NCBI GenBank assembly: GCA_963815125.1
Contig: CAWFFM010000001.1
Span: 1-64,000 of the forward strand
Direction: 5' to 3'
DNA length: 64,000 nt
DNA from: Actinocatenispora sp963815125
GTDB lineage: Bacteria; Actinomycetota; Actinomycetes; Mycobacteriales; Micromonosporaceae
The notes below the pieces were generated by a model that made no database searches, had not been told where the DNA came from, and saw nothing but the letters and a program-made list of their open reading frames with translations. A program made the translations under genes and the position numbers. Below are positions 33,339 through 41,508 of the stretch, piece by piece. Numbering within the stretch: the first letter of the stretch is position 1; each line of letters opens with the position of its first letter.

Positions 33339-34229
33339 ATGTCCCAGCTGATACCCGGGGAGAGCCCCGACCCTGTGCCGACGCCGGGCGCGGCGGCCCA
33401 GTTGTTCGACGCTCTGGTCGAGTCCTCGCCACACGCGATCGCCCTCTACGAACTGAAGTCCGGCGTGGTCAGCTATGTCAACCTCGGCATGGTCGCGTTG
33501 ACCGGGCAGGGCCGTAGCTGTCTGGTCGGCGCCCGGATCAACGACCTGTTCACCCGGGTCAACCCCGCGCCGTCGGGTTTCAACGACGGTCGACTGGACG
33601 GTCAGTTCAGCCTGCGTCAGCCCACCGGTCGGTGTCGCACCATCGACGTCCGGACCCAGCTGATCTCCCTGGACGGGGTCAGCTACGGGCAGTTGATCGC
33701 CTGGGACGTCACCATCGAGGCCGGCCGGCAGCAGGAGCTCGCCTACCGGGCGACCCATGATCTGCTCACCGGGCTGTCCAACGAGGCGGCGGCGCTTGCC
33801 TACCTGTCCAGTTCGCTGCGCCACCTCAAGAGCGACCGGGTACGCAGCGTGGCGGTCATCTATCTGGATCTCAACGGCTTCAAGCGGATCAACGACACCC
33901 ATGGTCATCAGATCGGGGACGTGATCCTCGCGCAGGCCGCAGCGCGGCTGGACGCGGTGACCCGGACCGGCGACATGGCGGCCCGATTACACGGAGACGA
34001 GTTCCTGGTGATCTGCACGGTGCGCAACACCATTCACGCCGCACACATCGTCGGGCGGATCCGGGCGACCCTGGCTGAGCCGTACCGGCTGGCGGATGGT
34101 GAACTGTGTGCGCCCGCGAGCATCGGGGTGGCGGTGGCCGTGGATCCGGCGGTGAACGCCGACGCGCTGGTCCGCTGCGCTGATCAACGGATGTACATCG
34201 ACAAGCGACAGAGTGTGCGGATCGCATGA
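33339..34229 (+). CDS. PAS-GGDEF protein with degenerate HGDEF motif
   Basis: 296 residues. The N-terminal PAS domain (residues about 20-130) has FDALVESSPHAIALYELKSG and VSYVNLGMVALTGQ. The GGDEF domain (about 135-296) has RATHDLLTGLSNEAAALAYL, VAVIYLDLNGFKRINDTHGH (metal-site Asp and DxxG-like helix), and the active loop as AARLHGDEFLVI, so GGDEF reads HGDEF. It ends with a normal SIGVAVAV and ADQRMYIDKR. GGDEF proteins make cyclic di-GMP. The changed first glycine lowers confidence in catalysis, although some non-canonical enzymes remain active. No EAL domain. Confidence 0.85.
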   Translation: MSQLIPGESPDPVPTPGAAAQLFDALVESSPHAIALYELKSGVVSYVNLGMVALTGQGRSCLVGARINDLFTRVNPAPSGFNDGRLDGQFSLRQPTGRCRTIDVRTQLISLDGVSYGQLIAWDVTIEAGRQQELAYRATHDLLTGLSNEAAALAYLSSSLRHLKSDRVRSVAVIYLDLNGFKRINDTHGHQIGDVILAQAAARLDAVTRTGDMAARLHGDEFLVICTVRNTIHAAHIVGRIRATLAEPYRLADGELCAPASIGVAVAVDPAVNADALVRCADQRMYIDKRQSVRIA

Positions 34230-34425
34230 GATTGGTGGCGGGACCGTAACCACCCGATACCGGAATGTGTTAGTTCCCGTGAATGGGCGGGTCGGGCTGT
34301 TCTTTCCGCTCCAGGTGGGTAAAGATACGAAGCGCATTTTTCTCTTCTCAGCTTTCGCGTAACATTCGGTACTGCTGTGAGGAAAGCGTTGTGACTGACT
34401 CTTGCGATGCTGAGGCGGTGAAGCT

Positions 34426-35670
34426 ATGCAATCGGCATATATGTGGGCCTCGCTGACTATTGCCGTGGTGCTGATTGTGCTGGTCATCGCGCTTGTGGTG
34501 GTGCTTCGGTGGCGTTCGCCGCAGGTGCCCGCCAGCCGTCATGCCCGCACCGGACCTGCGGCGCCACCGGTCGAGCCGAGCCTTGGTCGGCCCCCCGCGG
34601 CCGCCACCGGGACGTTCAACCGTGCGTCAGCGGCCGTCCCGGCCGCCTTGCCGCGGGAGGGCCGTAGTTTCGTCACGCACCGTGAGGCCGTCGGGCACGC
34701 CCTGCCGGAGGTCGGTTCGGAGCTGCCCCGCAGAATGCCCGGTCGGCCGTGGCCGGCCGTCGGGGTACGGGAACTGGCCGCGTCCGCGCGGACGCCCGAG
34801 GCCGCGCCACCATCCGCCCCCTCCACCCCCGTACTGCACGGCACAGTGCGCGGTGATGACGGCGCGCTGCTGGCCAACGCCGTACTGACCGTCATCAACG
34901 TGACCGGTGGCCAGGCCGGCACCGCGCGTACCGGTGCGGACGGCAGCTACCAGCTCAGCATCCCCGGTGAGGGCGCCTACGTCCTGATCGCCCGCGGTGT
35001 CAACCACGAGCCGCATGCCTCGACCGTGGAGGTACGCGGCTCCCACACGGTCTTCGACATCAGGCTGACCAGCGCCGCGGGACTGATGGGCATCGTCAGC
35101 GACACCGCCGGTGCAGCCGTACCGGATGCCACGGTGATCCTCACCAACACCACCGGTGTGGTCGTCTCCGCGCAGCGCACCAACAGCCAGGGCGGCTACG
35201 CCATCAGCGACCTGGCTCCCGGCCTGTACACGGTGACCACGGCGGCCGAAGGCTACGACCCGGTCGCCACGCTGGTGGACGTACCGCCGACCGGTGTGGT
35301 CCGGCAGAACGTCACGTTCGCGCCCCGGCGCGTCTCGCTGTGGGGGACCGCGGTCCATGAGGCCGACGGACGCCCGCTCAGCGACATCCGGGTACGGCTG
35401 CTCGACGAGGCCGGTCGGGAGGTGGCTACCGTACACACGGGGCCGGACGGCCGGTACGAGTTCGGCGGCCTCGGCGTCGGGCAGTACACGGTCGTGGCGA
35501 CCGGCTACCCGAAGGTCAGCAGCGCGGTGGAACTCACCGAGCACGACAGCGCCGAGCACCAGGTGCGGATGGGCTACCGGCCCGAGGCGCTGGAGCCGGC
35601 GGGTGCCGGTGCGCTGTCCACCTTCGGCGGCGAGAACAGCGGATACTTGGGTGAGGAGCGCGGGCGATGA
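34426..35670 (+). CDS. Membrane-anchored protein with three carboxypeptidase-regulatory-like domains
   Basis: 414 residues. An N-terminal membrane helix ASLTIAVVLIVLVIALVVVL is followed by a Pro/Ala/Arg-rich linker to about residue 130. Three CarboxypepD_reg/transthyretin-like beta-sandwich repeats follow, each with the pattern G-V-x-D-x-x-G-x-P-V: VLHGTVRGDDGALLANAVLT, LMGIVSDTAGAAVPDATVIL, LWGTAVHEADGRPLSDIRVR, each ending with a GxYxLxxLxPGxYxVxxxxxGY-like segment. Such modules are adhesive or structural. Its stop overlaps the start of the YceI-fusion gene (ATGA), and the two probably work together at the cell surface or in the periplasm. Confidence 0.8.
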   Translation: MQSAYMWASLTIAVVLIVLVIALVVVLRWRSPQVPASRHARTGPAAPPVEPSLGRPPAAATGTFNRASAAVPAALPREGRSFVTHREAVGHALPEVGSELPRRMPGRPWPAVGVRELAASARTPEAAPPSAPSTPVLHGTVRGDDGALLANAVLTVINVTGGQAGTARTGADGSYQLSIPGEGAYVLIARGVNHEPHASTVEVRGSHTVFDIRLTSAAGLMGIVSDTAGAAVPDATVILTNTTGVVVSAQRTNSQGGYAISDLAPGLYTVTTAAEGYDPVATLVDVPPTGVVRQNVTFAPRRVSLWGTAVHEADGRPLSDIRVRLLDEAGREVATVHTGPDGRYEFGGLGVGQYTVVATGYPKVSSAVELTEHDSAEHQVRMGYRPEALEPAGAGALSTFGGENSGYLGEERGR

Positions 35671-36494
35671 GTGTCTCGGGTGTGTCGGTGTCCATCGAGA
35701 CACAGGATGGTTGGCCGGTGAACGGTGCCATCCTGACCCTCACCGATCTGACCGGTCAGCAGGCCGGTATCGCGGTCGCCAACGACCACGGTGAGGCCCT
35801 GCTGGAGGGCACGCCGTCCGGCCAGTACACGGCGATCTTCACCGCGCCGGGATTCACCCCGTCGGCCACGGTGGCGTTCGTGTCGGCCGGCCGGATCACC
35901 TCGATGGGCACGGTCCGGCTGGAACGGGCGGCGTCCGCGCTGGAACTGCCACCCGCCGGCATCTGGACCATCGACCCGGTACACACCATGATCAACCTGT
36001 CGGCACGGCATGCCGGCATCTCCTCGGTACGCGGTCGACTCACCGCGTTCGAGGGCCAGGCCATGATCATGAGCCCGGTGGAGAACTCCACCCTGCGGGT
36101 GTCGATCCAGGCGGACAGCGTCGACACCGCCAACAAGATGCGCGACGACCACCTCCGGTCGGCGGACTTCCTCAACGTCGGCGAGTATCCGACCATCGAC
36201 TACGAGGGCACCGGGCTCACCCCGGCCGGACCGGACCGCTGGACCGTGCACGGAAATCTCAACATGTGCGGCGAGGTCCGCCGGGTCGACCTGGATCTGA
36301 ACTACCTCGGCACCGACGTCGACCCGTGGGGTCTGACCCGGGCCGGCTTCCGGGCCACCGCACAGCTGCGCCGGGAGGACTTCCGGATGCGCTTCGCCAC
36401 CCGGCTGGCCACCGGGATCGCCCTGGTCGGCAGCACCCTGCGACTCGACCTGGATGTCGAGATGGTGCAGGGAGACAAGGCACCGGAGTTCTAG
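35667..36494 (+). CDS. YceI-like lipid-binding protein with N-terminal carboxypeptidase-regulatory-like domain
   Basis: 275 residues. Residues 1-88 are another transthyretin-like sandwich (SIETQDGWPVNGAILTLTDL, GQYTAIFTAPGFTPSATVAF). Residues 95-275 are a YceI lipocalin-like barrel: WTIDPVHTMINLSARHAGIS, VRGRLTAFEGQ, LRVSIQADSVDTANKMRDDH, LRSADFLNVGEYPTIDY, HGNLNMCGEVRRVDLDLNYL. YceI domains bind polyisoprenoid or amide-type lipids. No signal peptide is visible, so it may be cytoplasmic. It overlaps the upstream gene by 4 bp, indicating coupled translation. Fusion of these two domains echoes the upstream protein. Confidence 0.88.
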   Translation: MSVSGVSVSIETQDGWPVNGAILTLTDLTGQQAGIAVANDHGEALLEGTPSGQYTAIFTAPGFTPSATVAFVSAGRITSMGTVRLERAASALELPPAGIWTIDPVHTMINLSARHAGISSVRGRLTAFEGQAMIMSPVENSTLRVSIQADSVDTANKMRDDHLRSADFLNVGEYPTIDYEGTGLTPAGPDRWTVHGNLNMCGEVRRVDLDLNYLGTDVDPWGLTRAGFRATAQLRREDFRMRFATRLATGIALVGSTLRLDLDVEMVQGDKAPEF

Positions 36495-36503
36495 GAAGCT
36501 CAA

Positions 36504-36543
36504 CGAGCGACCCGGGACGTGGTGACGCGTCCCGGGCCGCTCG
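36504..36543. terminator. Bidirectional terminator hairpin
   Basis: The stem CGAGCG-A-CCCGGGACG pairs with CGTCCCGGG-C-CGCTCG across a short TGGTGACG loop, with one internal mismatch. It lies exactly between the convergent YceI (stop 36494) and beta-propeller (stop 36557) genes. No long T-run, as is common in this GC-rich DNA. Confidence 0.6.
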
Positions 36544-36556
36544 TCGGATCGCCAGG

Positions 36557-38623
36557 TCAGGGGCCGACGAACAGCGCCGCGGCACGCCAGTTGTGACCGT
36601 CCAGGACCGGTCCGGAGACAGCACTGCCCGTGCCCCCTGGCAGGCCTCCGACGTCCTGGTACCGCACCAGGTTGCCGGCCGCGTCCACCCGGTACCACCA
36701 GCCGCTCGCGCTGAACAGTCCGTACGTGCCGGCGAAGGAACCGCTCGACGCGTACCGGTCCGTACCGATGGCCCCGCTGTCCGGATCGAACCAGCGCCAG
36801 TACAGGCTGGAACTGCCGGTGAGCGTGTAGTACAGCCGACCGTTCGCGTAGGTCGTCGCGCTGACCGAGGGCAGTTCGTTGAAGAACGCCGACGGTACGC
36901 CGCGGTAGGTCTGACCGCTTCCGGTCGCGACGGTGTCCCAGTAGGCGTCGTGGTACGGGTCGAGGGTCGCGGGTGTACCGAAGGTGCTGCCGTCGAAGGC
37001 CCGCCGGGTCAGTACGCCCGAGGAGTCGACGGTGTACAGGTCGCCACCGATCCAGAACGCGCCGCGGGTGCGGTGCCATGCCGTACCGTCCGGTGGAACG
37101 GTGCTGTCCGGGCTGACCGTACTGGCTCCGTCGTAGTCGCGCGCCACGAGTGTGTCGGCGGATCCGCCCGGTGAGGCCAGGTAGACGGTGCCGGGCAGGG
37201 ATGCGGTTGTGCTGCCGTGTACCGGATGCCCGCCGGTGAGCGGGTAGAAGCCGATCCGTTCCCGCCGGTACTGGAAGTTGCCCAGGTAGTCGGTGTCGTA
37301 GCCGAGCCACAGGCCGTCGGGGGTCGGGTAGAAGACGGTGATGCCGAAGCCGCGGGGGTTGCGGCCGCCATTCCAGGCATCGGGCAGGCCGCTGGTCGGG
37401 TCGAGTACGCCGATGCTGGCGCGGCCGATCGCCCCGGACCCGGCGGCGTCGCTGCCCTGGGTGTTGTTGAGCCAGCGGAAGTGGCCGCCGGCGTACACCG
37501 CCTGATCGGTGACGGCGACGGACAGGAACGTGTCCCCGCCGGAGTGGTCGACCCATGTCGGCGCCACATTGCTGCCGGTGGCGTTGGTCTGCCACCGGCT
37601 GACCGAGTCGCACAGTTGGGTGCCGGCCGGCCCACCGGTCGCGGCGACCACGAAGTATGTGCCGTCAGGCGAGATAGCGACGTCGCGCACCCAGGAGTCG
37701 AACGAGTACCGGTTGCAGGTGACGGCGAACGACGCGGTGTTGAAGGTGGCATCGACCTGCGCCGTACCGGATCCGAGGATGAGTCGGACGATCTGGTCGT
37801 GGGTCGTGCCGTTGGCCAGCTTGAAGTTGCCGATCACGATCATGGTGCCGCCGTCCGGGGTGACGGCCCACGATTCGGTGCCCACGGCGCCCTTCGCGCC
37901 GGTGCCGTTGTAGTTGTGGTGCCCGGTCAGCGCGACGGCCAGGTAGCTGTCGAGGGTGCCGGTGTCCGGGTCGAGACTGGCCAGTCCGGAGCGGGGCTGT
38001 CCGTCGACGGTGTCGAAGGTTCCACCGATGAGCAGGTGGCCGTGGGAGAGCGCGGCCCGGTGCACGATCCCGTTGATGTACGGGGGATCGAAGGAGGTCA
38101 CCAGGCCACCGTCGGCGAGCCGTACCAGTGCCACGCCCTTTTGTGCGACGCCGTCGACGGTGCTGAACTTGCCGGCGAGGTAGACGGTGCCGCTGGTGGG
38201 ACCGGGCAGCAACGCATCGACCTCGTCGTTGACCGCCGGACGGAAGGTCGACGAGAGCTGCCCGCTGACGCGGTCGAACGCGAGGATGTACGGCCGGCCC
38301 TGGACGGTGCTGTCGGAGGGATTGCTGGCCTGGGTGAAGGTACCGCCGGCGAGCATCATGCCGTCGATCTGCAGGATGGCGTGCACCTCGCCGTCGTGGA
38401 TGTCAGGAGTGTCGGGTACAGGCCAGTCGCGTACCAGCGAGCCGTGCACAGCCGACCCGCCGAGTGGCGTCGGTGCGGTGACGGAGGTGGTCCCGCCGGC
38501 CGGCGCGTTCGGTGTGTGGGACGCGGTGTACGGCGCTGCGATCGCCGGTCCGGGCGTGCCGAGCAGTGTCGATGCGGCAAGGAGGGGGATGGCGAGCAGG
38601 CGGTGTCCGAGGTGGGGTCGCAC
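36557..38623 (-). CDS. Secreted multi-repeat beta-propeller protein
   Basis: 688 residues from GTG 38623, eight bases after GGAGG. The signal peptide is GHRLLAIPLLAASTLLGTPG with a cleavage near AIAA. The body has several delta-60/YVTN-like repeats of the form GGTFxxVxGxxRxGLAxLDPDTG, for example LLIGGTFDTVDGQPRSGLAS and VYLAGKFSTVDGVAQKGVAL, then WAVTPDGGTMIVIGNFKLAN and DVAISPDGTYFVVAATGG. The C-terminal third (about 560-688) repeats TRRAFDGSTFG, YYTLTGSSSLYWRWFDPDSG, YRVDAAGNLVRY. No catalytic site is visible. It is probably a surface or extracellular binding protein. Confidence 0.75.
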   Translation of the reverse strand: MRPHLGHRLLAIPLLAASTLLGTPGPAIAAPYTASHTPNAPAGGTTSVTAPTPLGGSAVHGSLVRDWPVPDTPDIHDGEVHAILQIDGMMLAGGTFTQASNPSDSTVQGRPYILAFDRVSGQLSSTFRPAVNDEVDALLPGPTSGTVYLAGKFSTVDGVAQKGVALVRLADGGLVTSFDPPYINGIVHRAALSHGHLLIGGTFDTVDGQPRSGLASLDPDTGTLDSYLAVALTGHHNYNGTGAKGAVGTESWAVTPDGGTMIVIGNFKLANGTTHDQIVRLILGSGTAQVDATFNTASFAVTCNRYSFDSWVRDVAISPDGTYFVVAATGGPAGTQLCDSVSRWQTNATGSNVAPTWVDHSGGDTFLSVAVTDQAVYAGGHFRWLNNTQGSDAAGSGAIGRASIGVLDPTSGLPDAWNGGRNPRGFGITVFYPTPDGLWLGYDTDYLGNFQYRRERIGFYPLTGGHPVHGSTTASLPGTVYLASPGGSADTLVARDYDGASTVSPDSTVPPDGTAWHRTRGAFWIGGDLYTVDSSGVLTRRAFDGSTFGTPATLDPYHDAYWDTVATGSGQTYRGVPSAFFNELPSVSATTYANGRLYYTLTGSSSLYWRWFDPDSGAIGTDRYASSGSFAGTYGLFSASGWWYRVDAAGNLVRYQDVGGLPGGTGSAVSGPVLDGHNWRAAALFVGP

Positions 38624-38698
38624 GGGGTCCTCCGGCGCGTGAGGGGGTTGCTGCCGGTCTGTGCTCTGGTACGGAATATCGACAGGTCTCAATACTGA

Positions 38699-38717
38699 CA
38701 GTCGTAGATTGACGACT
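38699..38717. promoter_or_regulatory. Inverted repeat upstream of the beta-propeller gene
   Basis: AGTCGT-N6-ACGACT forms a perfect 6-bp inverted repeat about 80 bases upstream of the GTG 38623, inside the only AT-richer patch of the gap. This spacing and symmetry suit a dimeric repressor. No candidate regulator is adjacent. Confidence 0.3.
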
Positions 38718-38826
38718 CTCGGCTCGACTGTCCAGGGGGTAAAAGGGCATACTGTCGCCGCAGAGTGTCTGATTCGACACACTGCGGAGTTCTACGTGAG
38801 TCAACTCGCGCTGCGGGCGGCCGGGT

Positions 38827-39150
38827 TCAGCTGGCCGCGTGCAGGTGGTCCAGCAGGCGCTGGACCGGCGCGGGGACATCCGGCTCGCGGACGGTGAACT
38901 GCCAGCGCCGCCCGCTGTGTTCGACCACCAACTGGTACGTGAACCCGTCGGGCATCGGCCGGCCGGTCAGTTCCCGGCGGGCCAGCGTGTCGAGATCGAG
39001 GGTCGCGATCAGGTCCTGCAGCCGGGCGGCCTGGTCCGGCGGCAGCGTCGCGGTGTCCAGGTCGCGGCGCGCCTGGATCCCGGTGAAGCCACCGGTGCGG
39101 TGCAACTGGACGCGGATGGCGCACCCCCTCGGTACGGTCCCTCCCAGCAT
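38827..39150 (-). CDS. Emfourin-like protease inhibitor (protealysin inhibitor family)
   Basis: Coding character starts at IRVQLHRTGGFTGIQARRDL, which matches the first strand of emfourin-type inhibitors of M4 metalloproteases. It continues PDQAARLQDLIATLDLDTLA, PDGFTYQLVVEHSGRRWQFT and ends in VQRLLDHLHAAS. About 95-107 residues. The family normally begins M(K/R)(I/V)xVxRxGGFxG. Here the codon at that place is ATC (39117-39115), preceded by GAGGGGG with a 6-base gap. ATG 39150 is upstream but has no ribosome site. So a non-canonical ATC start is possible. No M4 protease gene is in the window. Confidence 0.6.
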   Translation of the reverse strand: MLGGTVPRGCAIRVQLHRTGGFTGIQARRDLDTATLPPDQAARLQDLIATLDLDTLARRELTGRPMPDGFTYQLVVEHSGRRWQFTVREPDVPAPVQRLLDHLHAAS

Positions 39151-39203
39151 CCGGCTGTCAGGCCGACCTGGCAAGTCCGCCGGAGCCGGCTGGCCCGCCC
39201 GCG

Positions 39204-39932
39204 TCAGCGTGCCCTCAGCTCCATCTCCGGGTCGGGCAGGAACATGCGCACATCCTGTGCGCAGCGGCAGGCGCCCGCGAACTTCCCGGCCCACTCCAGG
39301 GCCGCTTCGTGGGTGGGTACGTCGATCACGGTGAAGCCGCCGAGCGGTTTCCTGCTCTCCGGGCGCGGGCCGTCGACGACCGTACCGTCGGCGGCCACCG
39401 CGCCGACCCACGCCTGCAGTGCTTCCTGGCCAGGGCTCGGGTCGTAGTCCAGTCCGGCACTGAAGACGAACACGCCGGCGTCCATGGCCGCGAAGATCAC
39501 CGCATGCGCGGCCTCGCCCACGGCGGGAAAGTCCTCCTCCGGGAAGTCCATGTCCCCGCGGTCGAACGAGATCAGGTACCGCGCCTGCCCATCCTGGCCC
39601 CGCTTCGGCAGGAACACGCGGACCTTCTGCGCGCAGCGGCAGGCCCGCGCGATCTTGCCGGCCCAGTCCAGGGCCGCGTCCCGGGTGGGTACATCGACGA
39701 TGGCGATACCACCGAGCAGTTCCTTGCTCTCCGGGTACGGCCCGTCGACGACCATCCCGTCGGTGGTCACCGACACGGTCGCCACATCGGGGTCCAACCC
39801 GCCGACGAAGACGAACACGCCGGCATCCCGGGCCTCCTGCTGGACCGCCCGCGCGGCGCTAGCCACCTCGCGCATCTCCTCCTCGGGGAAGTCCATCGCA
39901 TCGTTCTGGAACGAGATCAGGTACCGCGCCAT
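39204..39932 (-). CDS. Tandem YciI/DGPF-domain protein
   Basis: 242 residues from ATG 39932 with GGAGT upstream. Two homologous halves (1-115 and 117-242) share ARYLISF, DMDFPEE, VFVF, VVDGPxPES, LGG, DVPT, AALxWAGK, ACRCAQ and VRxFLP. DGPF/YciI-like proteins are small dimeric ferredoxin-fold proteins often tied to ECF sigma factors; here the dimer is fused in one chain. Each half keeps a CRCAQ cysteine pair, a possible redox or metal site. No ECF sigma gene is adjacent, so the role is open. Confidence 0.8.
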   Translation of the reverse strand: MARYLISFQNDAMDFPEEEMREVASAARAVQQEARDAGVFVFVGGLDPDVATVSVTTDGMVVDGPYPESKELLGGIAIVDVPTRDAALDWAGKIARACRCAQKVRVFLPKRGQDGQARYLISFDRGDMDFPEEDFPAVGEAAHAVIFAAMDAGVFVFSAGLDYDPSPGQEALQAWVGAVAADGTVVDGPRPESRKPLGGFTVIDVPTHEAALEWAGKFAGACRCAQDVRMFLPDPEMELRAR

Positions 39933-40140
39933 CCCACGACTCCTTGTCCCGGCAGCCTCCTGCGGCCGCGCCTCACCCGTACTACGAACGCCCCACCCCG
40001 GATCCGACAGGCCACCGACAGAAAATTCTCGACAGATCTGCACCGGCGCGATCAGTATGGGGCGCGGATCTGCGGCGATGCTCCCCAATGCGGCGAACCG
40101 TACGGCCGGTGCCGCCCGATCGGGAAACTGAGGAGAAGAA

Positions 40141-40310
40141 TGGAAACCACGAGCGAGGTCACCGAGCTGTGGCGACCTGTCGGGCCGGATGAACTGGAAC
40201 TGCTCCGTCGCGCCGACTGGCGTCGGTGGCCGCCGCGGCTGCCTGACCAGCAGTTCTTAGTGCGATCCCTGTATCAATGGGTGTTTTGTCGCCGGTCGGT
40301 CAGGCGGTGA
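40141..40310 (+). pseudogene. Truncated fragment of a conserved actinobacterial protein
   Basis: ATG 40141 has a good site (GAGGAGAAGA). The product opens METTSEVTELWRPVGPDELE and LLRRADWRRWPPRLPDQQ, a pattern I associate with a conserved family of small actinomycete proteins usually over 150 residues (ELWRPVGPxELxL...W..FPPRLP.QPIF). After QQF the sequence departs, and the frame ends at 40310, overlapping the 3' end of DUF397. It is probably a remnant left by a deletion or insertion near 40257. Confidence 0.4.
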
Positions 40311-40581
40311 GGGTGGAGGTGAAGGCGGTCCAGGCGGCGGGGGAGAAGGACAGGACCGGGCCGGTACGGTCCTTGCTGTCGCGCACCAGCACCCGGGACC
40401 CGTCCGTACGGGCGCCGACCTCGACGCAGTTGCTTCCACCGCCGCTGCCGCTGCGGCTGCTCGTGCGCCACAGCACCCCGACCTCGACGCAGTTGCTGCC
40501 GCCGCCGTTTGCGCTGCGGCTGCTGGTACGCCAGGTGACCGTCGCTAGTTCGTCCACTGTGAACAGGTCACCCGTCGCCAT
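40300..40581 (-). CDS. DUF397-domain protein with internal duplication
   Basis: 93 residues. DUF397 signature: VTWRTSSRSANGGGSNCVEV, then a second copy WRTSSRSGSGGGSNCVEV, then VLVRDSKDRTGPVLSFSPAA, WTAFTSTL. The doubled segment is a 63-bp tandem DNA repeat (40416-40541). DUF397 proteins are coupled to DUF5753/XRE regulators in many actinomycetes and act like a toxin-antitoxin or regulator-target pair. It sits 6 bp downstream of the XRE gene on the same strand. Confidence 0.85.
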   Translation of the reverse strand: MATGDLFTVDELATVTWRTSSRSANGGGSNCVEVGVLWRTSSRSGSGGGSNCVEVGARTDGSRVLVRDSKDRTGPVLSFSPAAWTAFTSTLTA

Positions 40582-40587
40582 CGCGTA

Positions 40588-41508
40588 TCACTCCAGGTCT
40601 TTGAGTACCGACTTGATCAGAGCGACGGATCGACGCTCGTCGAGTGCCGCCGTAAATAGATGATCGTACGCAGCGCGTAGCCGGTCAACCTTCGGCCCTT
40701 CGACGAAGATCGAGCCCACCTGGGTCTCCACATAGCCGACAGCAGGAAACGGTGGAGCCAGCTCCATCAGTTCGAAACCTCCGACCATCCCGGCATGAGG
40801 TCCAGCCGAATACGGCAGGACTCGGAGGTCCACATTGGACATAGCCTGCGCCTCCAGCAGTCGCTCGAACTGCTCTCGGCGGGTTTCGCAACTGTCGACA
40901 GGTCGATGTAGCACGCTTTCGTCGATGATGGTGTGCAAAGCAAGGGGCTGATCGCCAGCCAGAATCTTCTGACGGTCCATCCGAAGCTGGAGCCAGCGGG
41001 CAACCTGCTCATCCGTGCCTTCCGGTTCAACTGCCCGAATGGTGGCCTCCGCATGCCTCGGTGTCTGGAGCAGGCCGGGTACCAGCATCTCGTACGAGTA
41101 GATGCGTTCGGTGCGGGACTCGACCCAGAGGCGGTCGATGAGGACGGCGGCGGCGTCGCCCGCATAGCCGTCCCACCAGCCGTTACGCCAGATCTCCTGT
41201 GCCAACTGCACGAGCATCTCGCGCTTGGTGACGTCGTCCACCCGGGCCAGGTTCAGGTACGCGAGCACGTCCGGTACCCGGATCGGGATGATCGCCTTCT
41301 CCATCCGGCTGATCGTGGACTGGTCGCGCTGGATGAACGTACCGACGTCGGCCAGGCTCAGCCCGGCGTTCTCGCGCAGCGTGCGTAACTCCGTTGCCAG
41401 CCACTGGGTGCGTAACCCCGGCTCCAACTTCGTGCGTCCGCCCTTGGCGGTCTTGTCGCGCTTCTTCGACGCGATTGCCTGCGTGGTGGGGGTGACGCGA
41501 CCGGGCAT
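40588..41508 (-). CDS. XRE-family regulator with DUF5753 (Scr1-like)
   Basis: 306 residues from ATG 41508 with GGAGGACAGCC upstream. The helix-turn-helix (about 25-85) reads ATELRTLRENAGLSLADVGT and RDQSTISRMEKAIIPI. The DUF5753 domain (about 110-290) has IYSYEMLVPGLLQTPRHAEA, IIDESVLHRPVDSCETRREQ, VDLRVLPYSAGPHAGMVGGF and a terminal LRAAYDHLFTAALDERRS. Homologues regulate development or an adjacent DUF397 gene. The two form one operon. The upstream ATG at 41592 would add 28 residues, but the ribosome site favours 41508. Confidence 0.9.
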   Translation of the reverse strand: MPGRVTPTTQAIASKKRDKTAKGGRTKLEPGLRTQWLATELRTLRENAGLSLADVGTFIQRDQSTISRMEKAIIPIRVPDVLAYLNLARVDDVTKREMLVQLAQEIWRNGWWDGYAGDAAAVLIDRLWVESRTERIYSYEMLVPGLLQTPRHAEATIRAVEPEGTDEQVARWLQLRMDRQKILAGDQPLALHTIIDESVLHRPVDSCETRREQFERLLEAQAMSNVDLRVLPYSAGPHAGMVGGFELMELAPPFPAVGYVETQVGSIFVEGPKVDRLRAAYDHLFTAALDERRSVALIKSVLKDLE

